Source: Lysobacterales bacterium
GTDB taxonomy: Bacteria > Pseudomonadota > Gammaproteobacteria > Xanthomonadales > Marinicellaceae
Assembly (NCBI GenBank): GCA_020442635.1
Contig: JAGRJR010000006.1
Coordinates: forward strand, 1 to 64,000
Reading direction: 5' to 3'
Length of the DNA: 64,000 nt
Made by a program: the position numbers and the translations under genes. The notes under the pieces are model-generated. The model made no database searches. It saw only the letters and a program-made list of their open reading frames with translations, and was not told the DNA's origin. The first letter of the stretch is position 1. Every line of letters starts with the position of its first letter. Below are positions 32,609-40,779 of the stretch, piece after piece.

Positions 32609-34344
32609 AATCATTGAGCCGGTTTGTAATTGTTTGGTTGATAATTGTCTGCAATGGCTGTGCTGTAAATCAAGAAACCATCAAACGGGTTGAACAAATT
32701 GTGGAAATACAAAAGGACACAACCTTGACTTGTTCTCAAGATAAGCAAAATCGTTGTGCTATTCCTACTCCTTTTGCTGCTTACTACAGTTTTGGTCAAG
32801 TCAGTGGTAAAAATCACATGATGTTGATTGACCAAGGTGAACAGGCGTTATTAGCAAGGATTAACCTGATTCGTTCAGCTGAAAAATCGATTGAGATACA
32901 AACATTCATCTGGGTAAATGATGAAGCAGGGCATTTGATGTTACGTGAATTATTGGCTGCAGCTAAACGTGGGGTCAAGGTCAAAGTCATCATTGATCAA
33001 TTGTTTTCCATGGGCAATTCTTGGTTAGTGACAGACCTGGCTACCTTACACCAAAACCTTGAATTCAAATTATATAACCCCGTGTTTCAGGAAGCTCACA
33101 CCTCACCCTTAGAATTTTTCAGTGCTTTGGCTTGTTGTATGGCCAGATTGAACAAACGTATGCACAACAAAACTTTCATCATTGATAATAAATACGGCAT
33201 AGTGGGTGGCAGAAACTATCAAAGCCGTTACTATGACTGGGATGAAACATTTAATTATAAAGATCGAGATGTGTTGGCCATCGGGCCAGTTGTTTCTCAA
33301 ATCACCGAATCGTTTGCTAGTTTTTGGCAAAGCCCTCATGTGGTTTCAGTAGAACACTTGCGTGATGTCAGCAATAAAATATTGAATGGCGAGCAGTCTA
33401 AAATTGACTGGGATGAACCTTATCCTGCCAAAGCCCAAAAGGTGATAGAAAAAGCCATGAACCTCGAATATGTCGCCAAAACATTCTTCAATGAGATAGT
33501 CGCTGTAGATGCCGTTGAATACTTCAGCGATACCCATGATAAACCTTTTAACCGGGAAGCTCGCAAAGCCAACAAACAACTGACCCAAAAGATTCATCAG
33601 TATTTTGCCGGAGCAAAACATGAAGTATTAATTCAAACACCCTACCTGGTATTCAGTCGCCAAGCACGTAAAACACTTAAAAAATTGCGCAGGAAAAACC
33701 CCGATTTATTGTTACGGGTTTCAACCAATTCATTGGCATCAACCGATGCTTATTATGTTTATGCCATTTCCTACAAATATAAACGGTTTTATTTAAAGAA
33801 ACTCAAAATGCATATTTATGAATTCAAAGACCGTCCAGGCATGGTGAATGACTTATTTTCAGCAGACCATATCAATGAACAAACCCGATTTGGCATGCAT
33901 GGTAAATCGTTTGTTATTGATGGATACATTTCAATGATTGGTTCACATAATTTCGATCCCCGCTCTGATGTGCTTAACACTGAATCGGGTTTCGTTATAG
34001 AAAGCAGGATTTTTGCTGAAAAGTTATCGAAGAACATCGAGCTAGATATGAAAGACTCAAACAGCTGGGTAGTTGCTGCTAAGGAACAAATACCTTTTTT
34101 TAGTCACATCAGTGGTTTTATAGCCACCATATCAAGAAAATTGCCAATTTTTGATATCTGGCCATTCAGATACTCAACCAGTTATCAACTGAAAGGGGGT
34201 CATGAAGAAGTGCTTGCAGACCATCCCGATTTTTACCAAAATTACAAAGTAATTGGTAATTTTCCCAATGTAAATTTGTCTTCCAAGCAAATACAAACGA
34301 TAATAATATCGGCTTTTGCCGGGTTTGCTGAGCCGGTAATGTAA
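32605..34344 (+). CDS. phospholipase D-family lipoprotein (cardiolipin synthase-like, YmdC/ClsC type)
   Basis: A 579-aa protein with an N-terminal hydrophobic signal ending VCNGC, a probable lipobox with Cys at about 19. Two HKD motifs mark the PLD superfamily: HNKTFIID with the His near residue 187, followed by GGRN, and HGKSFVID with the His near 432, followed by GSHN. The layout, with no long N-terminal membrane helices, is that of ClsC/YmdC-type cardiolipin synthases; a phospholipase is possible. A GGAAAAGG Shine-Dalgarno precedes the ATG, which overlaps the transferase stop. Confidence 0.88.
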   Translation: MKSLSRFVIVWLIIVCNGCAVNQETIKRVEQIVEIQKDTTLTCSQDKQNRCAIPTPFAAYYSFGQVSGKNHMMLIDQGEQALLARINLIRSAEKSIEIQTFIWVNDEAGHLMLRELLAAAKRGVKVKVIIDQLFSMGNSWLVTDLATLHQNLEFKLYNPVFQEAHTSPLEFFSALACCMARLNKRMHNKTFIIDNKYGIVGGRNYQSRYYDWDETFNYKDRDVLAIGPVVSQITESFASFWQSPHVVSVEHLRDVSNKILNGEQSKIDWDEPYPAKAQKVIEKAMNLEYVAKTFFNEIVAVDAVEYFSDTHDKPFNREARKANKQLTQKIHQYFAGAKHEVLIQTPYLVFSRQARKTLKKLRRKNPDLLLRVSTNSLASTDAYYVYAISYKYKRFYLKKLKMHIYEFKDRPGMVNDLFSADHINEQTRFGMHGKSFVIDGYISMIGSHNFDPRSDVLNTESGFVIESRIFAEKLSKNIELDMKDSNSWVVAAKEQIPFFSHISGFIATISRKLPIFDIWPFRYSTSYQLKGGHEEVLADHPDFYQNYKVIGNFPNVNLSSKQIQTIIISAFAGFAEPVM

Positions 34345-34353
34345 GAGGAGCGT

Positions 34354-35682
34354 ATGAGTAACAGAAATAAAATCATCTTATTGGTGCTGTTGATTGCAGT
34401 GATTGCTTTGCCATATTGGCGTGTCAAAAGTAACAGCAAATTTTTTGTTGATGGTGTGATCAACCACCTGGAAAATATGGGGGTTTGGAACCATTCCAGT
34501 GTTGAAGTCTCATTGGATGGTAATGTAAAAGTTCTTGGCGTGCAATTCATTCCAAACGGATTTAAACAAGCCATGAATATTGATTCCGTTAATATTCATG
34601 TTGATATGCGAAGATTGTTGTTTTCAAGCCCACATAAATTAACAACCCATGTTCCAAACAATTTAACCATTTCCTTCAATAATGTGAGTTTTGAGCATAA
34701 TTCAAGTGATTTCCAAAAAGCAGCTGAACAACAAAATTATTGGCCTGTAGCCGTTGGTTATTTGGGCGCATATGGATGCGGCACAGGTGCGGAACCCAAT
34801 TATACTTCTGAACAATGGGATGAGATATTACCCACTGCCCCTCAATTTAATATAGAACTGAATTATTCTCTAGTAGATTCCTACCACATTGATTTTAACC
34901 TGAATATTGAAAGCGATGGAAACTGGTATATTGTTTGGTCTGGCACGTTAACCCGTACCAGTGATGTAGACTTGATCAGTTTTCACGACACCATCATTGA
35001 GAAACTGTATTATCACCATGCTGACATGGGTTTTAATCAGAAACGCAATGAATTTTGTGCTCAACAAAATAACGAATCCTTTTCAGCATATAGGGTGAAT
35101 TCAGCTGAAGAAATTCAAACCCAGCTGAGGGTATATCATGGTAAGGAAATGCCATCCTTGCTGAGTAATCAATACCAAAGATCGTTGGCTGAAGGAATAG
35201 AAATTAATGCTATTTTTGACTTATCCGAACCGAAATATATTTATGAGTTTGCTGATCTAAAACAAAAAGATTTTTTTGAACAGTCACAGATTGAAGCCGC
35301 TTTTGGGGAAAATGATTATAAAAAAATTGATTTAGCAGACATTGATTTTCTGGAATTGGATATGGAAACCTTACGGGCAGAATTAGAAGCCAAAGAGCAG
35401 GAAGCCAAACGTCTTGAGGCTGAAGCCAATGCACCAAAAGAATTGTTGAAAACCATCAAGCATACGGTGGGTGGAGAATCCCCCAATGAAATTGTCATCA
35501 AGGACTGGAATGAAGCCATTGGAGAAAATATTCGGGTAAGAACCAAAAGGGGGCGTCCCATTTTTGGTCGGTTATTGTCTGTCAATGACACTCATTTGAC
35601 CATTGCAACTAGATATATGCGTGGAGACGCCACCATTTCGGTTGCCAAAAAAGACGTGGTTAGAATGACCAAAACTCGTTAA
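34354..35682 (+). CDS. membrane-anchored protein of unknown function with LSm-like C-terminal domain
   Basis: A 442-aa protein with one N-terminal membrane helix (IILLVLLIAVIALPYW) and a large, probably periplasmic, domain. Residues ~25-100 resemble the start of AsmA/DUF945-like lipid-handling proteins. A coiled segment rich in Glu/Ala/Lys (about 345-365) is followed by a C-terminal ~60-residue piece, IGENIRVRTKRGRPIFGRLLSV...ISVAKKDVVRM, which reads like an Sm/SH3-type five-strand barrel. A GAGGAG Shine-Dalgarno lies 6 nt ahead of the start. It follows the PLD gene by 9 nt and precedes the permease by 7 nt. I do not recognise the family. Confidence 0.75.
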   Translation: MSNRNKIILLVLLIAVIALPYWRVKSNSKFFVDGVINHLENMGVWNHSSVEVSLDGNVKVLGVQFIPNGFKQAMNIDSVNIHVDMRRLLFSSPHKLTTHVPNNLTISFNNVSFEHNSSDFQKAAEQQNYWPVAVGYLGAYGCGTGAEPNYTSEQWDEILPTAPQFNIELNYSLVDSYHIDFNLNIESDGNWYIVWSGTLTRTSDVDLISFHDTIIEKLYYHHADMGFNQKRNEFCAQQNNESFSAYRVNSAEEIQTQLRVYHGKEMPSLLSNQYQRSLAEGIEINAIFDLSEPKYIYEFADLKQKDFFEQSQIEAAFGENDYKKIDLADIDFLELDMETLRAELEAKEQEAKRLEAEANAPKELLKTIKHTVGGESPNEIVIKDWNEAIGENIRVRTKRGRPIFGRLLSVNDTHLTIATRYMRGDATISVAKKDVVRMTKTR

Positions 35683-35689
35683 CCAGCGT

Positions 35690-36652
35690 ATGTTACACAT
35701 CGAAAGCGCAAACCTCAGGGTATGGCTTGCGTTTTTATTTTTGTTGAGCTTAATGATCGTTGCGCTGTTGTTGGGCTCCGTTCATGTGCCATTACAGGCA
35801 CTTTGGGATACATCATCTCCTTATCATGAAGTTATTTGGCAGCTACGATTTCCCAGAGCCGTCAATGCATTACTGGTCGGTGCCAGTTTATCTTTAGCTG
35901 GTTTGTTGATTCAAAATTTAGTTAAAAATCCTTTGGCCGACCCTTATCTTTTGGGGGTTTCCGGCGGTGCTGCTATGGTGCAATTGTCAGTCATCATTAC
36001 TGGTCTGTCAGTAACATCACTGACGTTATTTATAAGCGGATTTCTTGGCAGCATATTAGCTACATTGATTCTGTTGAAATTGAGTTATGTGGGAGAGTTT
36101 CGTCCCAATAAAATCACCCTCAATGGTGTGGTTTTGGCTTTTGGTTTTGCCGCTATGATTAGTTTTGTACTGGCGACTGCAGAGGGTCATCAGATCAAGT
36201 CGATGATGTTCTGGTTAATGGGAGATCTGTCATTTGCTGAACTTAATGTGTTGATGCCTTTGATATTGGTTGCGGTTATCATCATACTAGTCCATCAAAG
36301 TCGTTCATTGGATATTTTGGCTCGTGGAGAGTTATTTGCTCAAAAGTCGGGGGTACACACCAAGCGTTTAAATCTGCAAATATTTATTGTAACAGCAGTT
36401 CTTACATCTATGGCGGTGGCTCAAGCTGGCACGATAGGTTTTGTTGGGTTGATTATCCCTCATATTGTCAGAATAATGGTTGGCTACAAACACCGGCAAT
36501 TGATTCCAATGACTGTACTGGTTGGCGCAGGTTTCCTGTTAATTGCCGACACTTTGGCCAGAACGATCATGTCTCCCATTCAGCTACCAGTGGGTATCTT
36601 TACAGCCCTGATTGGCGTTCCTGTGTTTATATGGTTGAACAGGAAAGTATAA
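35690..36652 (+). CDS. BtuC/FecCD-family ABC transporter permease
   Basis: Inner-membrane permease for vitamin B12 or ferric-siderophore import. The 320-aa, very hydrophobic protein has about ten helices. Family marks are RFPRAVNALLVGASLSLAG, NPLADPYLLGVSGGA, and the ATPase-contact loop ...IGFVGLIIPHIVR near residue 250. Length is normal. The ATPase gene overlaps it (TAATG). No periplasmic binding protein or dedicated outer-membrane receptor lies next to it, so the substrate cannot be fixed; BtuC-like is chosen on overall similarity only. Confidence 0.88.
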   Translation: MLHIESANLRVWLAFLFLLSLMIVALLLGSVHVPLQALWDTSSPYHEVIWQLRFPRAVNALLVGASLSLAGLLIQNLVKNPLADPYLLGVSGGAAMVQLSVIITGLSVTSLTLFISGFLGSILATLILLKLSYVGEFRPNKITLNGVVLAFGFAAMISFVLATAEGHQIKSMMFWLMGDLSFAELNVLMPLILVAVIIILVHQSRSLDILARGELFAQKSGVHTKRLNLQIFIVTAVLTSMAVAQAGTIGFVGLIIPHIVRIMVGYKHRQLIPMTVLVGAGFLLIADTLARTIMSPIQLPVGIFTALIGVPVFIWLNRKV

Positions 36653-37362
36653 TGATTGAGTTGATTCATACCCAAGTTTTTCAAGGTCATCATCTTTTGG
36701 TTGATGACTTGTCAGTTACGTTTCAGCCAGGTCAATTTTGGGGTATTATTGGTAGAAATGGGGTTGGAAAATCAACCTTGCTTAATGTCATGGCAGGTAT
36801 GTCTAGTGAGTGCCAAGGCAAAGTGCTGATTGATGGTGAATCTTTATCCACCATCAATCACCGACAACGTGCACAAAAAATCAGTTACTTGTTTCAGCAG
36901 CAGGAACCTTGTTTACCTTTTCTGGTAGATGATGCCATTAGCATGGGTCGGTATCCCTGGCTTACCACCCAATCAGAGGATCTGGAACTGGTAGAGACAG
37001 TGGTTCGCCAATGCAAGATAGATTATTTACGAGGTCGTTCAATTACACAATTATCTGGTGGTGAACGTAAGAAAGTCGAAATCGCCACTTGCTTGGTACA
37101 AAAAGCCAGTCACTTGTTGTTGGATGAGCCTTTGAACCATCTTGACGTGGTTTATCAGGAACATATCATGAAAATGTTTAAGGCTTATAGTCAACAAAAC
37201 ACCGTCATCATGGTTTGTCACGATTTACAAGCTGTGCAAAAATACTGCAGCCATGTTTTGATGCTGTTGAGCAATGATTGTTATCTTCAAGGTACATCAG
37301 CTACAATATTAACAGCAGAAAACCTAGAAAGATTATTTGATGACAACAGCGAAAACCATTAA
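36652..37362 (+). CDS. BtuD/FecE-family ABC transporter ATPase
   Basis: ATP-binding subunit that works with the preceding permease. From the ATG at 36652 it is 236 aa with Walker A GRNGVGKST, the Q-loop at FQQQ, the signature LSGGERKKVEIA, Walker B HLLLDEPLNHLD and the switch His in MVCHDLQ. An AGGAAAG Shine-Dalgarno ends 5 nt before this ATG, and the upstream in-frame ATG at 36631 lies inside the permease gene. Its 3' end overlaps the next gene by 23 nt. Confidence 0.9.
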   Translation: MIELIHTQVFQGHHLLVDDLSVTFQPGQFWGIIGRNGVGKSTLLNVMAGMSSECQGKVLIDGESLSTINHRQRAQKISYLFQQQEPCLPFLVDDAISMGRYPWLTTQSEDLELVETVVRQCKIDYLRGRSITQLSGGERKKVEIATCLVQKASHLLLDEPLNHLDVVYQEHIMKMFKAYSQQNTVIMVCHDLQAVQKYCSHVLMLLSNDCYLQGTSATILTAENLERLFDDNSENH

Positions 37363-39109
37363 AAACAATTTCATGGCCAACATTGCCAAACAATGGCTGG
37401 CCGCCAAAATCATTTCACAGAAAGATTTCGCTACCTTGTTGGAAAGATCAACTGTGGCGTCTGCATCAGTTCATCCTTATATTTCTATCATTGATAATAA
37501 ACTCCACAATGCCAAAACAGGCAAACCCATCACAATGGAGTTTTTGACCCAATGGGTCGCGAAAAAGAGTGGTTTGGAATACCTTAAAATTGATCCAACA
37601 AAGATCAATGTCAATCAAGTCACTCAAGTGATTTCACAAGCCTATGCCAGACAACATCAAATTCTGCCAGTGCAAGTCACACCCACAGAGATCACCATAG
37701 CAGTTGCTGATCCCAATAACACGGCCTGGATGACTGATATTCAAAAGATACACCGACAAAGCATCAAGAGAATACATGCCAATCCCATTGATATTCAACG
37801 TTTATTGTTCGAATTCTATGGGGTAAACAAACAGGTTCAAAGCGCTAAAAAAAGGCATAAAAAATCGGGTAATGATCCCATCTTAAATTTAGAACAACTG
37901 GTTAAACTGGGCAGTAACAAAGACATCAATGCCGATGACCAGCATGTGATAGGACTGGTTGACTGGTTGTTACAATATGCTTTTGACCAACGTGCCAGTG
38001 ACATCCATCTTGAGCCAAAACGTGACAATGGATATGTCAGATTTCGTATTGATGGCAAATTATTGAAGGTCTATGATTTACCTCCATCGGTCATGGCTGC
38101 GGTTACTAGCCGGATTAAAATTCTCTCACGTATCGATGTGGCGGAAAAAAGAAGACCTCAGGATGGTCGCATCAAAACCCTGTCTCAGGGTAATCGTGAA
38201 ATTGAGTTACGTGTTTCCACCATGCCCACCACTTTTGGTGAAAAGTGTGTGATGCGGATTTTTGATCCAGATGCGGTAGTGGTCGATTACCGTGATTTGG
38301 GCTTTGATGAACGCGAGGCTAAAATTTGGCAACATTTGATTGAAAGACCTAATGGCATTATTTTAGTCACTGGTCCAACTGGATCAGGCAAAACCACCAC
38401 GTTGTATTCAACTTTGAAAAAACTCGCTACGCCAGAAGTGAATGTTTCAACGGTGGAAGATCCGATTGAAATGGTTGATCCGATATTAAACCAGATGCAG
38501 GTAAATCCAAAAATTGGTCTTCATTTTGCAGATGGTGTCAGAACCTTGATGCGTCAGGATCCAGACATCATCATGATTGGTGAGATTCGTGATTTGGAAA
38601 CTGCCACCATGGCGGTACAAGCGTCATTGACCGGACATTTGGTATTATCTACCCTGCATACCAATGATGCACCCTCAAGTATCAACCGTTTATTGGATTT
38701 GGGCGTCCCTGATTATTTATTGCGTAGTACTTTGGCTGGTGTTTTGGCCCAGCGATTGATTCGTTTGTTGTGTCCTCATTGTAAAAAGCCTACCAAAGTT
38801 GATGCTGAAAAATGGGTTTCTATGGTACATCCTTTTGATATTTCGCCCCCCAAAGAACTGTTTGAAGCAGTAGGCTGTGATGAGTGTCGCAATACGGGTT
38901 ACCATGGTCGCTCGGGTGTTTTTGAAATGATGCCCATAGATGCGGATATTCGCAAATTGATAAAAAATGACATGCCATCAGAAAAGGTCACTGCTGCGGC
39001 TTATAAACAGGGGATGTTACCGCTGAGGATTGCCATTGCCAAGTTGTTAAAAGATGGAAAAACCTCTCTTGATGAAGCCATTCGTTTGGCACCACCTGAC
39101 TTACATTAA
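37340..39109 (+). CDS. GspE/PilB-family secretion/pilus ATPase
   Basis: Hexameric ATPase of type II secretion or type IV pilus assembly. The ~589-aa protein has an N-terminal MshEN-like domain (about residues 30-160), Walker A GPTGSGKTTTLYS near residue 345, an Asp box (VEDPIEM), Walker B IMIGEIRDLET, a His box (GHLVLSTLHTND), and the C-terminal tetracysteine CPHC...CDEC typical of GspE/PilB. No gsp or pil genes lie beside it, so the partner system cannot be told. The ATG at 37340 has AGAAAG about 9 nt upstream; the frame also opens with a TTG at 37337. It overlaps the ABC ATPase and its stop overlaps the next start (TAATG). Confidence 0.9.
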   Translation: MTTAKTIKNNFMANIAKQWLAAKIISQKDFATLLERSTVASASVHPYISIIDNKLHNAKTGKPITMEFLTQWVAKKSGLEYLKIDPTKINVNQVTQVISQAYARQHQILPVQVTPTEITIAVADPNNTAWMTDIQKIHRQSIKRIHANPIDIQRLLFEFYGVNKQVQSAKKRHKKSGNDPILNLEQLVKLGSNKDINADDQHVIGLVDWLLQYAFDQRASDIHLEPKRDNGYVRFRIDGKLLKVYDLPPSVMAAVTSRIKILSRIDVAEKRRPQDGRIKTLSQGNREIELRVSTMPTTFGEKCVMRIFDPDAVVVDYRDLGFDEREAKIWQHLIERPNGIILVTGPTGSGKTTTLYSTLKKLATPEVNVSTVEDPIEMVDPILNQMQVNPKIGLHFADGVRTLMRQDPDIIMIGEIRDLETATMAVQASLTGHLVLSTLHTNDAPSSINRLLDLGVPDYLLRSTLAGVLAQRLIRLLCPHCKKPTKVDAEKWVSMVHPFDISPPKELFEAVGCDECRNTGYHGRSGVFEMMPIDADIRKLIKNDMPSEKVTAAAYKQGMLPLRIAIAKLLKDGKTSLDEAIRLAPPDLH

Positions 39110-39825
39110 TGCTATTGATTATCCAAACGGGTGACCCAGTAGCCCTTGCTCAACCATTTGGCAGTTTTGCTGACTATTTCATTCGTGGTATGGATGTTTC
39201 GGGTGATCAAGTTCAGGTTTTTAATGTCCACCAAAATCAAACTTTACCTAAATTTAATAGCAACATCAGTGGTATTATCATCACCGGTTCAGCTGCAATG
39301 GTAACCGAGCACACACTCTGGATGCGCCAAACCCAACATTGGCTTGAACTGGCCATCGACGCAAAAATTCCGATATTAGGTGTTTGTTTTGGTCATCAAT
39401 TGTTGGCAGATTTGTTGGGTGGTCAAGTTGATTACAACCCAAAAGGCAGAAATATGGGGCTCAGTGTTTGTCGCCTCAATGATGCAGGATCAAAAGATCC
39501 TTTAATGGCTCATATCAATCCTAAACTAGAGTTCAATACGTTGGTCTCACACCAGCAAGCTGTAATCAATCTTCCCCAATCGGTGACATTGTTGGCAGTT
39601 TGTGAAAAAGATCAAAATCACATTTTTAGCTATGAAAATAACGTTTGGGGTGTTCAGTTTCATCCCGAATGGACCATTGAAATCATGCAAGCTTATATCA
39701 AGCAACGTCAATTTGATCTACAAGTCGAGGGATTTGATACCCAACTTATGATTGAACAACTGCAATCTTGTAACCATGCCAGAGGTTTGCTTAATCAATT
39801 CAAAAAAATAGTAGGTTTGAACTGA
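39109..39825 (+). CDS. class I glutamine amidotransferase, GMP-synthase-like
   Basis: A stand-alone glutaminase domain of 238 aa. The nucleophile is in GVCFGHQLLA (about residue 92) and the His/Glu pair in VQFHPEWT near residue 185. Oxyanion-type motif SGIIITGS is in place. Stand-alone members of this family include enzymes acting on gamma-glutamyl compounds; no synthetase domain follows. It is the last gene of the operon, with a hairpin downstream. Confidence 0.87.
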   Translation: MLLIIQTGDPVALAQPFGSFADYFIRGMDVSGDQVQVFNVHQNQTLPKFNSNISGIIITGSAAMVTEHTLWMRQTQHWLELAIDAKIPILGVCFGHQLLADLLGGQVDYNPKGRNMGLSVCRLNDAGSKDPLMAHINPKLEFNTLVSHQQAVINLPQSVTLLAVCEKDQNHIFSYENNVWGVQFHPEWTIEIMQAYIKQRQFDLQVEGFDTQLMIEQLQSCNHARGLLNQFKKIVGLN

Positions 39826-39859
39826 TAGTGCTTGAATTGGTTAAGTCTTTTTGATCGAC

Positions 39860-39889
39860 ACCAAAAAAGATCAGGAGGTTTTTTTGGGT
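39860..39889. terminator. A/T-rich hairpin between convergent genes
   Basis: ACCAAAAAA (39860-39868) pairs with TTTTTTTGGGT (39879-39889) around a ~10-nt loop, placed between the operon end and the convergent sulfotransferase. Probably a bidirectional terminator. Confidence 0.5.
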
Positions 39890-39893
39890 TAGA

Positions 39894-40679
39894 TTACTTA
39901 TATCCCAATAGCCTCCTTAAACCTGGTGCTGCATAATCAACCAACTGCTTTTGCTTTTCAGGTAGCTCTTCTGGTAACTGTATTTTGTTGCCATATAAAT
40001 TTTCTCTTGCGGTTCCGCTTTGTTTTCTGTCTGCACCAATTTTAACGCGTTGTTGCCAATCTTCGGGCAAATTAATATTCGCGAAAGCAAACAAATCTTC
40101 AAAAAAAATAACCGCTTTTTTTGATTCTAAATTCTTCAAGTGCTGAACCAAATCTTCAAATTTGATGGTCTTGACGTTTGTTCCCATCCAAGCCACAGCA
40201 TTGTGAGTAAAGATTTCATACATGGTTGGTGCTTTTTGATAAATGCCAAAAATCATCATATTTAAAATTTGCTCCACAGCAAACTCAGGACCTTTTAAAT
40301 GTCCCAGATCACCCTCAAATGAGTCAGACAAGAAAAATCTGGCCCGCGCCAATACCCAATCGTAGGGATCTCTTACCATGATCAAATGTTTAACACCATG
40401 AACTGCATAGGCCGATTCATCTGAAAACAGTAAATGTCCCCAACTTAACTTTGGATTGGTCACACTAAAAGCCTTTAAATGCTGATGAAGTACCGGAATC
40501 TGAATAAACATATCGTGGTACTGTTGCTCAACGGGCACAAACATACGAAAGATATTCCTAATCAGGTGAGTACCGCATTTGGGTACAGAATTAAGAAATA
40601 CAGGATTCTTCAAAGGTTGTTGAACATGTTTTTTGTTCAGTTCATTTAAGTTATCAGGTTTAGCAATGATTCTGGGCAT
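39894..40679 (-). CDS. sulfotransferase-family protein
   Basis: A 261-aa cytosolic protein with the PAPS 5'-phosphosulfate loop SVPKCGTHLIRN (Lys34) and the 3'-phosphate motif VRDPYDWVLARA near residue 105, the pair that defines sulfotransferases. The acceptor is unknown; the fold is that of enzymes acting on small molecules, glycans or proteins. It lies alone on the minus strand behind the TonB receptor, separated by a strong terminator. A second, different sulfotransferase-like gene is at 44791. No strong Shine-Dalgarno precedes the ATG. Confidence 0.82.
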   Translation of the reverse strand: MPRIIAKPDNLNELNKKHVQQPLKNPVFLNSVPKCGTHLIRNIFRMFVPVEQQYHDMFIQIPVLHQHLKAFSVTNPKLSWGHLLFSDESAYAVHGVKHLIMVRDPYDWVLARARFFLSDSFEGDLGHLKGPEFAVEQILNMMIFGIYQKAPTMYEIFTHNAVAWMGTNVKTIKFEDLVQHLKNLESKKAVIFFEDLFAFANINLPEDWQQRVKIGADRKQSGTARENLYGNKIQLPEELPEKQKQLVDYAAPGLRRLLGYK

Positions 40680-40737
40680 AGGTGGTAATTATGGTTGATT
40701 TTTTCATTTTAACCAAATAGCAATCGCATTGGGGAAA

Positions 40738-40759
40738 AAAGCCGGCATTTGCCGGCTTT
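40738..40759 (-). terminator. terminator of the TonB-dependent receptor gene
   Basis: AAAGCCGGC, loop ATTT, GCCGGCTTT: a perfect 9-bp stem with a T6 run in the minus direction. Confidence 0.9.
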
Positions 40760-40779
40760 CATTCAAAAGACACTAGATA

